The position numbers were made by a program, and so were the translations under genes. Positions 54,410-64,000 of a DNA stretch of 64,000 nt are shown piece after piece (the stretch's first letter is position 1; each line of letters begins with the position of its first letter). Source of the DNA: Hippopus hippopus (lineage: Eukaryota > Mollusca > Bivalvia > Cardiida > Cardiidae); contig OX328109.1 in the NCBI GenBank assembly GCA_946811185.2, forward strand, positions 29,620,129 through 29,684,128, given 5' to 3'. The notes under the pieces were generated by a model. The model did no database searches. It had not been told where the DNA came from and saw nothing but the letters and a program-made list of their open reading frames with translations.

Positions 54410-54622
54410 TCAGCCTTTACCACACGATCCCAAGCTTTAACGACCCTGGAGAAGAAGGTTTTTAAAACACTGTTGGAAAAGGTTATCTGTCGACTAGCAT
54501 TTTCTTCTTTTCCCTATATGTCTTCTACCCTATCAAAGACGGATGTCATCTTTTAAGCTACATTTATTTAGTTGTCTGCAAAAACTTTGAATTAGGTCTT
54601 GTCCCAAATTTTGCCATTAAAC
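54410..54622 (-). mobile_element. Family B MITE, eroded hairpin
   Basis: CCTTTACCACACGATCCCAA begins it. GGAAAAGGTTATCTGTCGAC replaces the standard arm. TTGTCTGCAAAAACTTTGAA lies before a worn end. Confidence 0.8.
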
Positions 54623-54625
54623 TCA

Positions 54626-56611
54626 GAAAGATTCTTAAAGATACCCATTTCCTCATTTTAGCCGAATGTAGAAATGTGTTTAAATCAATAAATTAGCAAT
54701 ATCTGTGGCCCAAAAGAATGAAAAGAGATTTCAGATTTGTAATTTGAAATGAATCTTGGTCGGGAGAAAATTACGTCGGGTCAAAATTGTGAACAATAGG
54801 GAACGTATCATTAGAGTCATTTACATACCCCCCAATCTAAAAATAGAAAGCTAGACTACTTGTTTCGAAACGGGAAATGACACACTAAAAATTTACATTT
54901 CTACTTTCTTCAAAATCATTCCACTGCACTCTCGATATATAATTCCGACATCCTCGAATAAATTGCTGTTGGGTTCTTGTGAAATATATATTGTGGTGAC
55001 AGTAGACCTGTGTAGTGTATCTCGGCTCCACTTTCTTGTCAGCTACATTAATATGCAAAGCAAAGGTCGTACACAGTCACGTGACAAGCATCACGTTGTA
55101 TTTCGCAACTTCCAGGAGCAATATTTGTCATGACTACAAGAATGACTATAGTTTAATAAGATATCGAAGAAATTGGTTATATTTGGCTTAAAAATGAGTG
55201 AATGGGCATCTTTAATCTTACAGGCTTCATAAAAGAAGTGGATGGCTTGGATTCAACATTCGACTGCAGGTCCTCTGCTGTCTGGTCCTGGTATATGTCG
55301 TCCACAAAAGGTCATGTTTTCGCCTATAGCACTAAAAGGGTAAATACGTGTGATTGTTAAATATAAGTGACCCCGACAGATACATGACAGTTATAATTCA
55401 AATTTACTTTTTGCAAGTTTCATCATCCCGGTTTATTCGAAGCGATACCGTGTGTCTTTAACGTTTTCAAGATCTTAATGAGATTAAACACCTACCCCTC
55501 CTTCACGCTATTCCTCGGGACAGCTATAAAATGCGGGGGGGGGGGGGGGGGGTCGAAGGAGAAAGTGACAGAAATGTGTGGTTCGGTATGGTTCAGTATG
55601 GCGGCGTAACACAGTTCTCCACTGTATTGGTCAACACGCGACACAGAGAATTCTGTTATCAAAGGTAAAATAATCAGTCTGAAATGTCAAAAATAGCCTT
55701 TAAATGTAAAAGCAGAGTCCAATTTTTTAGCATTTCTCAGTCCATCACAAGTAAAAAAGCCAAATCACTGTCTTTATCCATCAAATGGTTTAGTCCGAAA
55801 AACACGACAAAAATATCCCCCTGTTTTTGTCTCTATTCCAAAATTTACACGATGCAAACCAAAGGAACTAGCCTGAAAATGCCAAGCAAGTCGAAACTCA
55901 AAACAACAGATAATCTGGGGATACAACAACAACAACCAAAAAAAAAAAGCGCGTTACCATATCGTTTTTTCGCAATGCGTGGTCTTAAACCACCCTTATT
56001 TCTGCCGTTAAAAACAGCTACTAACTTCGTGTCCTCCGAGTGTCGCACTTTGGGTAAAAAACTATTGAACAAACAAGGAAAGGTCATGACCTCCTGATTC
56101 AAAGACAAACTAAATGCTTCTTTTTTCAACAATCATACTTCATTGATGGGTGTAATAGGCACTCTAAGGATCGAAATTGCATTTAAAACCTATCTTTCCT
56201 CGTTATTGTCTAGTATTGTCTATTCGACACAAACTGTGTACATTGCCTATGGGCTAAGTGTATGACATTTGGGTTACTGTCTTGGCGTGAATGTTATCAA
56301 TCAAATTAATGATCTATGTTGGGTTACTCTTTCAGGTCTTTCGAAATATTTTGTTACTATAGAAGGATCATGCGTATAAAAAAGTTGTGCTTACACCCAC
56401 GAGTACATGTATACATGTATGTCTTACAACATCTTTATTTTGAAATAAATGTGCTCGACCACAAGGTCTGCCTTTCCATTTCCGCGCCCACGGAAAAGTT
56501 CTCATAGGAAATGCCAGCAAAAATCACTTACGAAAACGTGTCCACGCTTAATATATGGTAAAACAAGGAAGGAGTTTTTATTTGGAAATGGCCTTGATTG
56601 TCAACGTGAAT
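54626..56611. other. Intergenic, nothing recognised
   Basis: It contains a G homopolymer at 55535-55552 and the 137-codon frame at 55684-56097 (plus). That frame is lysine- and serine-rich, with no domain, no signal peptide and an overlapping frame of 95 codons on the other strand. Confidence 0.45.
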
Positions 56612-56853
56612 TTAACCTTCTACCGGGCGATCAATGGTTTTAACGACCCTGAAGAAGGCTTGAGATACACAGTGGGGAAAGAAAAAAATGCTGGTAACCA
56701 GTACGAAAGTATTGCAGACAAAGGCGAAAATGCGAGTAACCAACATCTTGTCCTTTCCCAACAATAATTTCTTCCCCTTTTAAAAGGCAATTCACTCTGA
56801 TGGAGCCACATTCTAGTGATGGGTCATCTGCAAAGGTAGTCAACATAAGCAAG
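56612..56853 (-). mobile_element. Family B MITE, rearranged hairpin
   Basis: AACCTTCTACCGGGCGATCA starts it. AAATGCTGGTAACCAGTACG and GCGAAAATGCGAGTAACCA show the core partly duplicated. GGGTCATCTGCAAAGG lies near the end. Confidence 0.75.
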
Positions 56854-56854
56854 T

Positions 56855-57092
56855 TTTAACCCATGACCACACAAGGAAGAGTTAAATTAACGACCCTGGG
56901 GAAGAAGGCTTTTGAAAACTTTGTTGAAAAAGAAGAAAATGCTGGTAACCAGCACTTTCTTCTTTTTTTTCCACGTAGTTTTCTACCCGTTTCCATGAGA
57001 AATCTTTACAACTGGGTCACATCCAAGTTGTTGTCTGCAAATGCTTTCAATTTTGACAAGTCTAAAATTTTGTTGTTTGGTAAAGGATTAAC
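56855..57092 (-). mobile_element. Family B MITE, full length
   Basis: It follows the previous copy head to tail. It starts TTTTAACCCATGACCACACA, has GAAGAAAATGCTGGTAACCA, and ends GTTTGGTAAAGGATTAAC. Confidence 0.88.
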
Positions 57093-57506
57093 GGATAAGT
57101 TTTAAATGTCGTCTTCTGGTAAAAGAGTTTATTTCAATACGTATCTTATTTCAAAACATTACAACTGATAAAAAAAATCCCAATACACAATAGCCTATTC
57201 CTATAGAGACTATTTGAGAAATGGTAAATGACCGTTATTAGGGAAATGGAGATTGTAGACCGGAATCAGGCCACATATGTACAGGCTGATCTTTATCTAC
57301 TTTCTTCACAAACTAGATCCATACTCGTGTATGACAGAAAACGATTTGATTGTTATATTGCCCAGTTATTATTGCCGCAGACAAATATTTCTATACCATG
57401 GGAAAACACAGTCGATTCCCGGAATAGGGGGTGGCAATTTGTGACGTCAGATCTGAGTCTATGTTCAGTGATTTGTACTGAAAAAATAACTCTTAAGAAA
57501 TGTCAA
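57093..57506. other. Intergenic, nothing recognised
   Basis: There is a 95-codon frame without a domain and a TGACGTCA site at 57442. Confidence 0.5.
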
Positions 57507-57712
57507 AGTCTTTAGTCTTGTCCAAATTCAAAGCAGTTGCAGACAATATTCTAAATCTTGCTCAAGCGATGGAATTTGGTTTTGAAAGAGTAGAAAACAT
57601 CATGGGAAAAGGAGAAAATGCTGGTAACTACATCTTCACCTTTTTCCCATAGATGATTTGATAGCCTTCTCTCTCGCAGTCGTTCAATCATGTGTTTATT
57701 TGGTAGAAGATT
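57507..57712 (+). mobile_element. Family B MITE, outer ends worn
   Basis: AAGTCTTTAGTCTTGTCCAA, AAAGCAGTTGCAGACAATAT, GGAAAAGGAGAAAATGCTGG with a weak partner, and the end TTTATTTGGTAGAAGA. Confidence 0.75.
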
Positions 57713-57820
57713 TGGAAGTTTATGAACACTCAAACACCTGAAACTGGTATTCATAAAACGTGAATTTTTGATAAGCAAGTCAAAAGATACCACGCTTTCA
57801 TGCCTTTTTAATTATCAGAT

Positions 57821-58029
57821 GTTTAACCCTAAGGCTGCTAAGCGCGACCTCTTGCGGACAGTGCAGATCAAGATCAGACTGCACAGAACGTGTAGTCTGA
57901 TCTTTGACCTAGACTATCCGATAAGGAGGTGTTTTTTTTTTCACCGAAAACTAACTTTGATATCAAAAAATTCAGGTTTTCACCATCGGCTTGAAAGTTT
58001 AATTTCACTTATATAGTAGGTTAAGGGTT
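57821..58029 (+). mobile_element. Family A MITE, full length
   Basis: It starts TTTAACCCTAAGGCTGCTAA. The palindrome CAAGATCAGACTGCACAGAA faces GTGTAGTCTGATCTTTGAC. It ends TATAGTAGGTTAAGGGTT. Confidence 0.9.
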
Positions 58030-58145
58030 CAGTCTAACCGCGTTGGGTAAGCCCGTAACGTGTAGAGCTTATCATCCAAGAAACCCAGGGTTTAAACATA
58101 AGCTCCGCCAAGGTCTGTTCCGAAGATTGATGCTAATACACAATG

Positions 58146-58836
58146 CCTGTAGCTTACTCCCGATTCGGGGTCTAGCTCCGATGTTATTTTTGTGATTGTT
58201 TCTCCGCTAAACTCCCGATTAGATAAATGATCAATCTTTACAAAAAAACTGATGTTAGTTAATATCTAAATCTTACCTTCGTGCAAATCTGTACTTTTCA
58301 ACGTAAATAACCGTTGACCTACTTCACCAGAAATCAAAACATGGTGATATCATCAATGTGCATGTCTCGGCAGAAATCGCAGTATCTCTGACACGCTACA
58401 GGACGGTTCATTTGGGAATTCCACTGTTGACAAAGGCACCTTATACGAAAATGGTTGTTAGGGTTAGAGAACCAGACTGTACAAAATTAAAATTCCGTTG
58501 AGTGCGCTTGTCTGTTTAACGGAAGTCGCCATGTAAGTTGTTTACAAATTTCACTGGATTTATTTACGTTGGGAAAAAAGGTAAATTTCCATTGATTTTA
58601 TTGGTATTTTGCAGCACAGCTTGTGTGATAATAAAGATTAATCATTTATCTAACAATCCATGCCCATTTTATTAGCTGTCATTGGAAATTTTGTCGCATA
58701 GAGCCGTTTGAAAAGATGCCGGTAAAATCGTATTCATTCCAGATACTTTTAAAGAAGGCTGCTGCGGGAGTCTAGCGGAGAAACAATCACAAAAATAACA
58801 TCGGAGCTAGACCCCGAATCGGGAGTACCTGTAGCT
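58146..58836. mobile_element. Mutator-like MITE with 63-bp terminal inverted repeats and 9-bp target duplication
   Basis: The target duplication CCTGTAGCT flanks the element at 58146-58154 and 58828-58836. The terminal repeats (58155-58217 and 58765-58827) begin TACTCCCGATTCGGGGTCTA and match at 62 of 63 bases. A second inner inverted pair lies around GATAAATGATCAATCTTTAC. The 673-bp element is non-coding. Long terminal repeats with a 9-bp duplication fit the Mutator superfamily. Confidence 0.92.
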
Positions 58837-59685
58837 ATGCTTTGAGCATTGCAGCGGCATTGTCTATGAAGCCAGCGGTTCGGAACGAATTTCAATAAAC
58901 ACAAGATATCTATAAACAGGTGCACTGGCTACCGTCTAAATAACTCAAACGGCGTAAAATACCACAATTACAACCACATAGCTTTAAAAAAAAAAAATGC
59001 TTTGACTTATTTACAAAATTATCTTGTAATTTGAGACATCGTGATTGTGTCTTTCTCTCACGATGTGACGACGATACCGTTGTAACGTACTGGTTTAGTC
59101 AAAGTGCCGCTTGTCTAGAATGCCACAACAAGAGGGCCATGATGGTCCTGTATTGCTCCGCTAAATTATAAACAAAAGTTCTGTAGACATAGCTGGCATG
59201 AACAGAGACATTTACCATTGAGAAGCCTGTATAGAAATAAAATTTGTGAGAGAAAATAGGTGTAGCCGAATATAGTCCATTTGTTTTCACATGTCAAGAT
59301 GAAGTCAATAAATAATAAAATATTATTCTCATCAAATATCCATGAAATCAGACAAACCGCATTTTGTCAAATATATCTCTAAACTTTATTCAGTAGCAGA
59401 AAAACTTTTTTTTTTGGGGGGGGGGGGGAGGCGCAGAATGAATGGAAATTTTCTCAGGAAAAAATAAAATGATACAGACTTGCCATATTTAAATATTTAC
59501 TGCATCAGAGCATAACTATTGACAGCAAAAATAAATCGTAGTGAAGAATTGTTACACACTTTTCTATCCGAATAACTTGACTATACAATACCAAGTGTAG
59601 AACGACGTTAAAGGGAGGTAAACGATAATATACTGTCATGATGAAAACAGAGGTTACTTCCTTACTACACAGTTTACCTTGTATA
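58837..59685. other. Intergenic, nothing recognised
   Basis: A T/G homopolymer stretch lies at about 59406-59428; no gene is visible. Confidence 0.5.
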
Positions 59686-59871
59686 CCTAACCGTTTGGCA
59701 GCTAAGCGCGACTCACTGACATTTTGCGGACAGTGTAGATTAAGATCAGACTGAACAGAACGAGCAGTCTGATCTTTGATCTACACTTCAAAAAGAAAAA
59801 AAAACTGTGAAATAGCAAAATATGGGTTTTTACAGTCGGCTTAAGACTCACTTATTTAGTAGGATAAGGGA
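59686..59871 (+). mobile_element. Family A MITE, slightly shortened
   Basis: CTAACCGTTTGGCAGCTAAG, then TAAGATCAGACTGAACAGAA facing GAGCAGTCTGATCTTTGATC, and the end TTAGTAGGATAAGGG. Confidence 0.85.
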
Positions 59872-59969
59872 GATTATTTTCAAGGATTTTTTTCCCTTCA
59901 GTTTTGTTGCCATGGCAACCAAATATTGTAATGGAATTAAAACATTATGAAAAAAAAATTCAGAAAAGT

Positions 59970-60120
59970 TGTTAAATTTTTCGCCAAACGACAACATTTT
60001 CACTTATCTTTATTGAAAGCATTCGCAGACGACAAATTTTAAATGTCTTTGTTTTGGGTTGAAAACAATATGAAGAGGAGAAAAAGCTGCTTCCCATCAT
60101 TTTTCTGCTACTTATGGTGC
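59970..60120 (+). mobile_element. Family B MITE, right end missing
   Basis: GTTAAATTTTTCGCCAAACG, GAAAGCATTCGCAGACGACA and GAGGAGAAAAAGCTGCTTCC remain. Confidence 0.75.
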
Positions 60121-60636
60121 GTTTAGGTAAGCCATGATGTCCACTCAAAAGAAACGTGGTATGCATGAAGCGTTCGAGAAAACCTGGTGCAATGGGGATC
60201 ATCGGAAGGATGGTTACAAAAGATTTGACGGTCAAAAATTTGGCCATGGTTGCCCCGATTGATTTTTAATCCTGAGACAGTGTGATAGAACGAAGAATTC
60301 GTAGTAAGGTAGCAAAACATGACAGACCTGAACGCGGTGAAATAGACTTTCGGATGGTCCATCGTAGGTGATCTTGGTAAACTTGGAAACAATTGGAGTA
60401 TTTCTGTGATATTTGGTCAAAATTGATCCTGAAGTTTCAGAGATGCTTGCAAAAAAAGACAACGCCTACACAGACATACAAATGCACCTACATCTGCAAG
60501 CATGATAGACACAGCGCAATGCCACTACCTTGCTAGCCTCCAGCAATGGAGTTAAAAACCCTTACTTTCTTTAACACTTTAAATGCGTCATAAATAATTT
60601 GTATTTTCTCACAGGCTGAATGTACATTCCCTCTGC
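60121..60636. other. Intergenic, nothing recognised
   Basis: Three overlapping minus-strand frames of 76-91 codons cover this stretch without any recognisable motif. Confidence 0.5.
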
Positions 60637-60706
60637 AAGATCAAGATACAGTTCGACCTTAATCTTGATATACACTGTCCACAAAAGCTTCTGGTGTCGC
60701 CTATGG
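60637..60706 (-). mobile_element. Family A palindrome fragment
   Basis: GATCAAGATACAGTTCGACC faces TTAATCTTGATATACACTGT, followed by CCACAAAAGCTTCTGGTGTC. Confidence 0.6.
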
Positions 60707-60716
60707 TATGGAAAAA

Positions 60717-60938
60717 GTTAAAACTTTACCACATAGCATTTTGTTAGACTAGTCCATATTGAAAGCATTTACAGACAAAATCAAATGCAGCTAAAATGAT
60801 TAAACTTGTCTTTGAAGTAGTAGACAAGGTTGTGGGAAGGGGAGAAAGTGCTAGTTACTGGCATTTTCTCCATTTCCCGCAATGTTTCCAGAAGCAATTC
60901 TCCTCAGGGTTGTTAAAAGTAAGGGTTTTCTTGTTTAA
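60717..60938 (+). mobile_element. Family B MITE, full length
   Basis: It runs from AGTTAAAACTTTACCACATA to TTTCTTGTTTAA, with GAAAGTGCTAGTTACTGGCA as the hairpin centre. It shares its right TTAA with the next copy. Confidence 0.85.
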
Positions 60939-61172
60939 CCCTTTACCACACAATCCCGAGTTTTAACAACCTTGGCAAAGAAAGCTTTTGAAAACATTAT
61001 GGGAAAAGGAGAAAATGCTGGTAACCAGCATTTTCTCCTTTTCCCAAAATCGTTTCTACTCTTTCAAGAGCAGATCTCATTATTTGGACCACATTCATCA
61101 TCTGCAACTGTTGTGGATTTGGACCAGTTAGTTAAGTCTAGAATTTATTGTCTGGTGAAGGTGAAGGATTAA
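60934..61172 (-). mobile_element. Family B MITE, full length
   Basis: It starts TTTAACCCTTTACCACACAA. The hairpin is perfect around GCTGGTAACCAGC. It ends GGTGAAGGATTAA. The orientation is opposite to the previous copy. Confidence 0.92.
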
Positions 61173-61407
61173 ATACCACAACTTTCATTTCATTACCACC
61201 CTCACTTTATTCATCAGTATCAATCCCTTTTAGCCCCTTTTCCCTTTCTGTCTCGTTGATATGACCCAAATACTACCATACTGTTGCAGCACTTTTTTTT
61301 TTTTTCACTTGTGTCAATTTTTTTCATTTATTCAAGAGTCTAATAATAACCAGAATCACTATATGGAAGACTTCCACACTAGATCATGTCTGCAGACACA
61401 GTACATA
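61173..61407. other. Spacer, nothing recognised
   Basis: A T run near 61293 and nothing else. Confidence 0.45.
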
Positions 61408-61668
61408 TGACCCATGCTATAACAGAAGGGGGCTTAAGGCATATCCGTGATGCATCATACCAAGAAAGTTATCACATAATTATGGATTCCATACATTTTG
61501 TCTAACAACAGACTGGATAAAGGGGTAGACTGGTCCTTTGACATGCAGAAAATTGGAAAATTGACTAGTAGCAAATGGTTTTCACCCAGATCAAGCTGCG
61601 CAGAGTGGCTGACCTGGATCAGTGCTGTTTGTAAATGCATTAAGCCCCCTTTTCAGAGCACAGCTCCT
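61408..61668 (-). mobile_element. Family C MITE
   Basis: It starts GACCCATGCTATAACAGAAG, contains TATCACATAATTATGGATTC, has a worn core (AGATCAAGCTGCGCAGAGTG), and ends CAGAGCACAGCTC. Confidence 0.85.
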
Positions 61669-61705
61669 ATATTTTGGGCTTGACCTTTTACTTGGGTATA
61701 CTCAA

Positions 61706-61834
61706 GTGAGCTATACTCTGGCAAAAGGGGGCTTAATGTATGTCTGTGATGTAATAGGACCATTCTATCTAATGATTTAGGTAATTGTTGGAAAACATGG
61801 ATTTCATTGATTGAATGCATCATGGAGATGTATT
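61706..61834. mobile_element. Family C MITE with the hairpin deleted
   Basis: GTGAGCTATACTCTGGCAAA and GGGGGCTTAATGTATGTCTG join directly to GGACCATTCTATCTAATGAT and the end GCATCATGGAGATGTATTAA. About 130 bases including the palindrome are absent. Confidence 0.7.
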
Positions 61835-62059
61835 AACTCTCTACAAAACTACAAAAATGTTGGTCTATCTCAAGTTGAAAACATTTGCAGATGACAAAAA
61901 TCAATGTGACTTGAAAATTGAAATTTTTTTGGGGAAAGAAAACATGCTGGGAAAAGGAGAAAATGCTGGTTACCAGCATTTTCTCCTTTTCCCACAATGT
62001 TTTCAAAAGCTTTCTTTCTCTGGGTCGTTACATGTTTGGATTGTGTGGTAAAGAGTTTA
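61832..62059 (+). mobile_element. Family B MITE, full length
   Basis: It starts TTAACTCTCTACAAAACTAC, has GAAAACATTTGCAGATGACA and a complete hairpin with GGTTACC centre, and ends GTGTGGTAAAGAGTTTAA. Confidence 0.92.
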
Positions 62060-62286
62060 AATCTTTACCATGCAATAAAATTAAAGGCTGGTCCAAATTC
62101 AAAGCATTTGCAGACGACAAAATAAACATGGTTTAAAAAATGAAATTTGTTTTGTGAAGAGAAGAAAACATTGTGGGAAAAGGAGAAAATGCTGGTTACC
62201 AGTATTTTCTCCTTTTCCCTCAATGTTTTCAAAAGCCTTTTTCGTCAGGGTCGTTCAAACTCGGGATTATGCAGTAAAGAGTTAAC
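62056..62286 (+). mobile_element. Family B MITE, head-to-tail with the previous copy
   Basis: It starts TTTAAATCTTTACCATGCAA, has AAAGCATTTGCAGACGACAA and a complete hairpin with GGTTACC centre, and ends TGCAGTAAAGAGTTAA. It is in the same orientation as its neighbour. Confidence 0.92.
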
Positions 62287-63365
62287 CCCTTTTTGCCAGA
62301 AACCGCTCACAGTTACTACGTAAGGGATACATAGAGATAGGTCTATTTTTCAGCTATTTCATTGTATTTGAGTACAATGTCTAGCCTCAATATTTTCATG
62401 TCATTAATGTACCAAAACTTTTTCCTTTATATGGCAACAAATGGGACCAATCAACAAACTAAATATGGGCTATTCCTACATTAAAACATCAGCCCTCTGA
62501 TTGGTTGATACTGAATGTCTTGGTCAGTAAGATGGCAGGTTTCCGATGTCATATTCCTTCAAGATTTGACCTGTTTGCTTTGACGCATCACACCATCCTG
62601 TACAGGATAAGTAATAATATGCCACTAATAAAGTAGCAATGGAGAAAATGGCTATAAACAATAAATCTGTGGAAAAATGTAGCCTGTTGCTCCAAGTATC
62701 TTAAAAATTTAATTATTTCAAAGGGAAAAGTAGTTTTCACAGATACTCTCGTTTTATTGCACATCTTTGAACATAGTTTCTAAATATAGACTTTCAGGAA
62801 ACCAGGATTCGTGCAGGATTTTTCCACAGAATTATCAACAAGAAGTGTCTGGGCTATACCAAAGCTATTACGGTACCCAAGCCTGTAGGGGCTGTTTTTA
62901 TAAATGGCCGGTGCATAGGTTACATGCTAGCTGACCATAGCTAAATAAATCATACCAGGTAGCGTTTTATTGAGTAAACATTTACTTTCTTTTGAAATTC
63001 AAAGGAATGGATGTCGTTTTGAAAGATACAAGTACCAAAAATACCCAAATCAGATAGGTGTGTATTTGAATAATGCCACCTTGCAGAAGATAATGGGCAA
63101 GTTTTTGATAAATAATCTCCATCATTTTAATTTATGTGGACCTTGGTATAAAAACAATACAACGTTAGTTTACCAAATAACAATTTAATGGTGTATGACT
63201 GGAAAAAAAAAATTGACAAATACATTTATAATACAGAGATTAACAAAAAACATAAACATTTGATATACAATGATCATGGCGCTGTTTTGTTCATGGTAAA
63301 ATTTTAACTAAAAATCATTCTTCTATGGCTTTTTTTTATCATAAGTGTTTAATGAAGGTAGACAA
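62287..63365. other. Intergenic, nothing recognised
   Basis: Only short frames without domains. Confidence 0.5.
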
Positions 63366-63516
63366 CTCTTTAAACTCCTTTATAAACAAAAATTTCGGAC
63401 TTGTCCAAATTGAAAGCATTTGCAGATTACAATATAACAAGAGCTAAAACCGTGGAACTCTTTGGAGAGGTCCTCCTGGGGGTTGCTAAATTTTGGATTG
63501 TTTAGTAAATGGTTAA
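63366..63516 (+). mobile_element. Family B MITE lacking the hairpin
   Basis: CAACTCTTTAAACTCCTTTA and GAAAGCATTTGCAGATTACA are joined to a tail GGTTGCTAAATTTTGGATTG and GTTTAGTAAATGGTTAAA. The palindrome is absent. Confidence 0.8.
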
Positions 63517-63737
63517 AGCCCCCGTCACAACTTAAGCTGCCCGTGTGGCCACTGAAAACCAAAATTAGAGAGTCTTATCTTTCATCTACACTGTCTACTT
63601 TGCCGAGAGATTCCGGACAAGAGCAACCTTCATACTGCAATTATTCAGCCCATATCTTTTATTCCTACAAAGTTCTGGTACTTATGGATTAAAAATTGCA
63701 TGAAATGTAGTTGGCTGTGAAAGGCCTAAAAACAAAA
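63517..63737. repeat. Family H end fragment and variant family A-like piece
   Basis: GCCCCCGTCACAACTTAAGC resembles a family H end. TCTTTCATCTACACTGTCTA and CCGGACAAGAGCAACCTTCA resemble the variant seen at 18990-19060. Confidence 0.4.
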
Positions 63738-63940
63738 TTAACCTTTATCCTGCTAACACGAAACTTTCAAGTCAATAGTAAAAACCCAAATGTTGCTATT
63801 TCAAAGTCATTTTTTTGGGAAAAGTATGTTCTATCGGACAGTGTAGATTCAAGATTAGACTGCATGTTCTGTGCAGTCTGATCTTGATCTACACTGTCCG
63901 CAAAAGGTAAGCGAGTTGTGCTTAGCAGCCTAAAGGTTAA
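63738..63940 (-). mobile_element. Family A MITE, full length
   Basis: It is TTAA-bounded. It starts TTAACCTTTATCCTGCTAAC (the usual right end inverted), has AGTCAATAGTAAAAACCCAA, the palindrome TTCAAGATTAGACTGCATGT facing GTGCAGTCTGATCTTGATCT, and ends TTAGCAGCCTAAAGGTTAA. Confidence 0.92.
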
Positions 63941-64000
63941 AAGAACAATCAGAACAATAATAGTATATAGTCTTCATGGAAAATCCAGAGTTTTTTTCAA

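Noticed and set aside
55684..56097. 137-codon frame on the plus strand
   Set aside because: Low complexity, rich in Lys and Ser, no domain, no signal peptide, overlapped by an equally open frame on the other strand.
60123..60462. Three overlapping minus-strand frames
   Set aside because: Mutually overlapping, no domain, no repeat relatives; chance frames are the simpler reading.

Overview
This window looks like a piece of a bivalve mollusc nuclear genome. It is AT-rich, has no operon-like gene packing, and carries splice-bounded exons in a sea of short, hairpin-bearing, non-autonomous transposons. The hairpin core GCCTGCGCAGTCCGCGCAGG and the mollusc-type interleukin-17 genes point to a heterodont bivalve. 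I would guess a dreissenid mussel, but that is from memory and not proven here.

Genes. Only two protein-coding genes can be supported. Both are on the minus strand and both encode secreted interleukin-17-like cytokines: IL17-A (exon 2 at 6477-7091, proposed exon 1 at 8626-8646) and IL17-B (exon 2 at 22461-23062, proposed exon 1 at 24391-24406). Each has a tiny first exon that completes a signal peptide, one intron of about 1.3-1.5 kb, and a TATA-like box 80-95 bases before the start codon. They are diverged tandem paralogues about 15 kb apart. The only other recognisable protein is a dead mariner transposase (51829-52832) inside a nearly complete 1.3-kb element (51757-53057).

Repeats. Most of the rest is made of recurrent miniature elements, named here A to K. 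Family B (about 41 copies, about 230 bp, TTAA-CYCTTTACC ends, central GGAAAAGGAGAAAATGCTGG hairpin) is the most abundant. Family A (about 212 bp) shares its TTAACCCTTA-type ends with B. Family C (about 260 bp) and family D (about 270 bp, two hairpins) share the same GC-rich palindromic core. Families E (palindromic cluster at 866-3290), F, G, H and K, a Mutator-like element with a 9-bp target duplication (58155-58827), a hAT-like element and two tRNA-headed SINE-like pieces make up the rest. Several copies are nested (G in A, D in B, D in C, E in B), which gives relative ages.

Layout. 1-3300: palindromic E cluster. 3300-6400: C, B, A and G copies. 6477-8740: IL17-A. 8800-22100: scattered A, B and C copies and quiet sequence. 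22330-24500: IL17-B, with a TATGG array, a SINE and a hAT-like element in its intron. 24900-43300: dense A, B, C and D mosaics plus H, F and K elements. 44087-46022: a long inverted-repeat element with an exon-like arm. 46047-47480: a 39-bp coding-period minisatellite. 47500-50600: nested B/D, C, a SINE and a tandem duplication. 51757-53057: mariner. 53-64 kb: more B and A copies and the Mutator-like element. Outside the two cytokine genes I found no convincing host exon.
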